From positions 1,240,001-1,304,000 of the forward strand of contig NZ_CP134771.1 in NCBI RefSeq assembly GCF_031880315.1: DNA of 64,000 bases, read 5' to 3'. The notes beneath the pieces are model-generated. The model saw only the letters and a list, made by a program, of their open reading frames with translations. It searched no databases and was not told where the DNA came from. A program made the position numbers and the translations under genes. Shown here one piece after another: positions 63,625 to 64,000 of the stretch (within the stretch, counting starts at the first letter, position 1; the number at the start of each line of letters is the position of its first letter). This DNA is from Pseudomonas baltica (GTDB taxonomy: Bacteria > Pseudomonadota > Gammaproteobacteria > Pseudomonadales > Pseudomonadaceae).

Positions 63625-63759
63625 TCAGAGCTCGGTGGCGTCGTCAGCGGGTTCCAGCGGATCGGTTTCGGCAGCGCGGTATTCAAGCAGTTCTTCCCAG
63701 TAATCGTCCATGCCGGACTCCTTTTCGTCGTGGTAGATGGGCGTGGGGTTATTGACCAT
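63625..63759 (-). CDS. Small acidic protein of unknown function (44 aa)
   Basis: This short ORF converges on the AraC-type gene, its stop only 5 bases away. It codes an acidic peptide beginning MVNNPTPIYHDEKE and containing MDDYWEELLEYRAAE. That composition (acidic helix, few Arg/Pro runs) is unlike the shadow frames around it, which is why I list it. The frame runs open further upstream to 63993, but that part looks like noncoding translation. The ribosome site is weak (CAGGT). A second start at the internal Met (MDDYW) is possible. Confidence 0.45.
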   Translation of the reverse strand: MVNNPTPIYHDEKESGMDDYWEELLEYRAAETDPLEPADDATEL

Positions 63760-63952
63760 GGACCTGACGATAAAGTGCCGCTGTGAACCTTGGGTGACGG
63801 TTGGGTGGCGGGTTGGTGAAGGTGGGCCAACGGAAGGACTGACGAACGTTGAGCATACAAGAACCAGATACGCAAGCTGGCAGATCTGTGAGCTAGGCGG
63901 GAACCCTTCACCCCTGTCAGATTTGGCCGGAAGATCACGATGGAGTATTGCC

Positions 63953-64000
63953 ATGAGCCCCCAAACACAGACAACCCTACTGGCACCGAGCATAACGCAA
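63953..64000 (+). CDS. 5' start of a gene cut by the window edge
   Basis: An ATG at 63953 has GGAG 7 bases upstream and stays open for all 16 codons to the window edge (MSPQTQTTLLAPSITQ). The ribosome site and spacing are good, so a real gene start is likely. Nothing can be said about its function. Confidence 0.5.
   Translation, partial: MSPQTQTTLLAPSITQ

Noticed and set aside
63760..63993. Extending the small acidic ORF upstream to 122 codons
   Set aside because: The upstream residues look random (clusters of Pro, Ser and Cys) and overlap the ribosome site and start of the + strand gene at 63953.

Overview
The window is a pyoverdine (siderophore) gene cluster from a fluorescent Pseudomonas, most likely of the P. 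fluorescens/P. putida lineage. The evidence is the gene set (pvdO, ptaA, pvdA, pvdE, pvdF, fpvA, three pyoverdine-type NRPS genes, pvdH, an mbtH homologue and a PvdG-like thioesterase), high GC, PvdS-type iron-starvation boxes, and REP palindromes of the kind found in these species.

Layout. 1-8743 (+ strand): a tail that may belong to an upstream gene, then pvdO, ptaA, pvdA, pvdE and pvdF in close succession, a hairpin terminator, and fpvA for the ferripyoverdine receptor. A perfect two-way terminator at 8762-8791 separates fpvA from the convergent NRPS operon. 8859-40907 (- strand): pvdD (2,884 aa, 2 modules, terminal thioesterase) behind a six-module NRPS of 7,793 aa (pvdI-like), driven by a textbook iron-starvation box. 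41022-42039 (-): thioesterase PvdG and an MbtH-like protein. 42149-56755 (-): pvdH and pvdL, the latter making the acyl-Glu-D-Tyr-Dab chromophore precursor. 56927-59773 (-): an ABC importer of the sulfonate/nitrate/taurine type. Divergent from it (+): an LLM-class flavin monooxygenase, a membrane-anchored nitrilase-fold protein without the expected catalytic cysteine, and an AraC-family regulator. The right edge holds a small unknown ORF (-) and the first 16 codons of another gene (+).

How it works together. PvdH supplies diaminobutyrate, and PvdA and PvdF supply hydroxy- and formyl-hydroxy-ornithine. PvdL, the giant NRPS and PvdD build an acylated ferribactin. PvdE exports it to the periplasm, where PvdO helps finish the chromophore and PtaA converts the Glu side chain to alpha-ketoglutarate. 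FpvA takes the iron complex back. From specificity residues read by eye, the peptide after the chromophore is L-Asp, basic residue (Lys-like), D-(OHOrn-like), D-Ser, D-Ser, basic residue (Lys-like), D-Thr, (OHOrn-like). Asp, Ser, Thr and Dab are firm; the four basic or hydroxamate positions are inferred.

Most notable: three REP doublets (REPIN-like) lie inside open reading frames (one in ptaA, two in pvdL) without breaking them. The giant NRPS is also a near-perfect 4,560-bp tandem array with near-identical patches, which suggests recent duplication or gene conversion. I found no transposase, CRISPR array, tRNA or rRNA.
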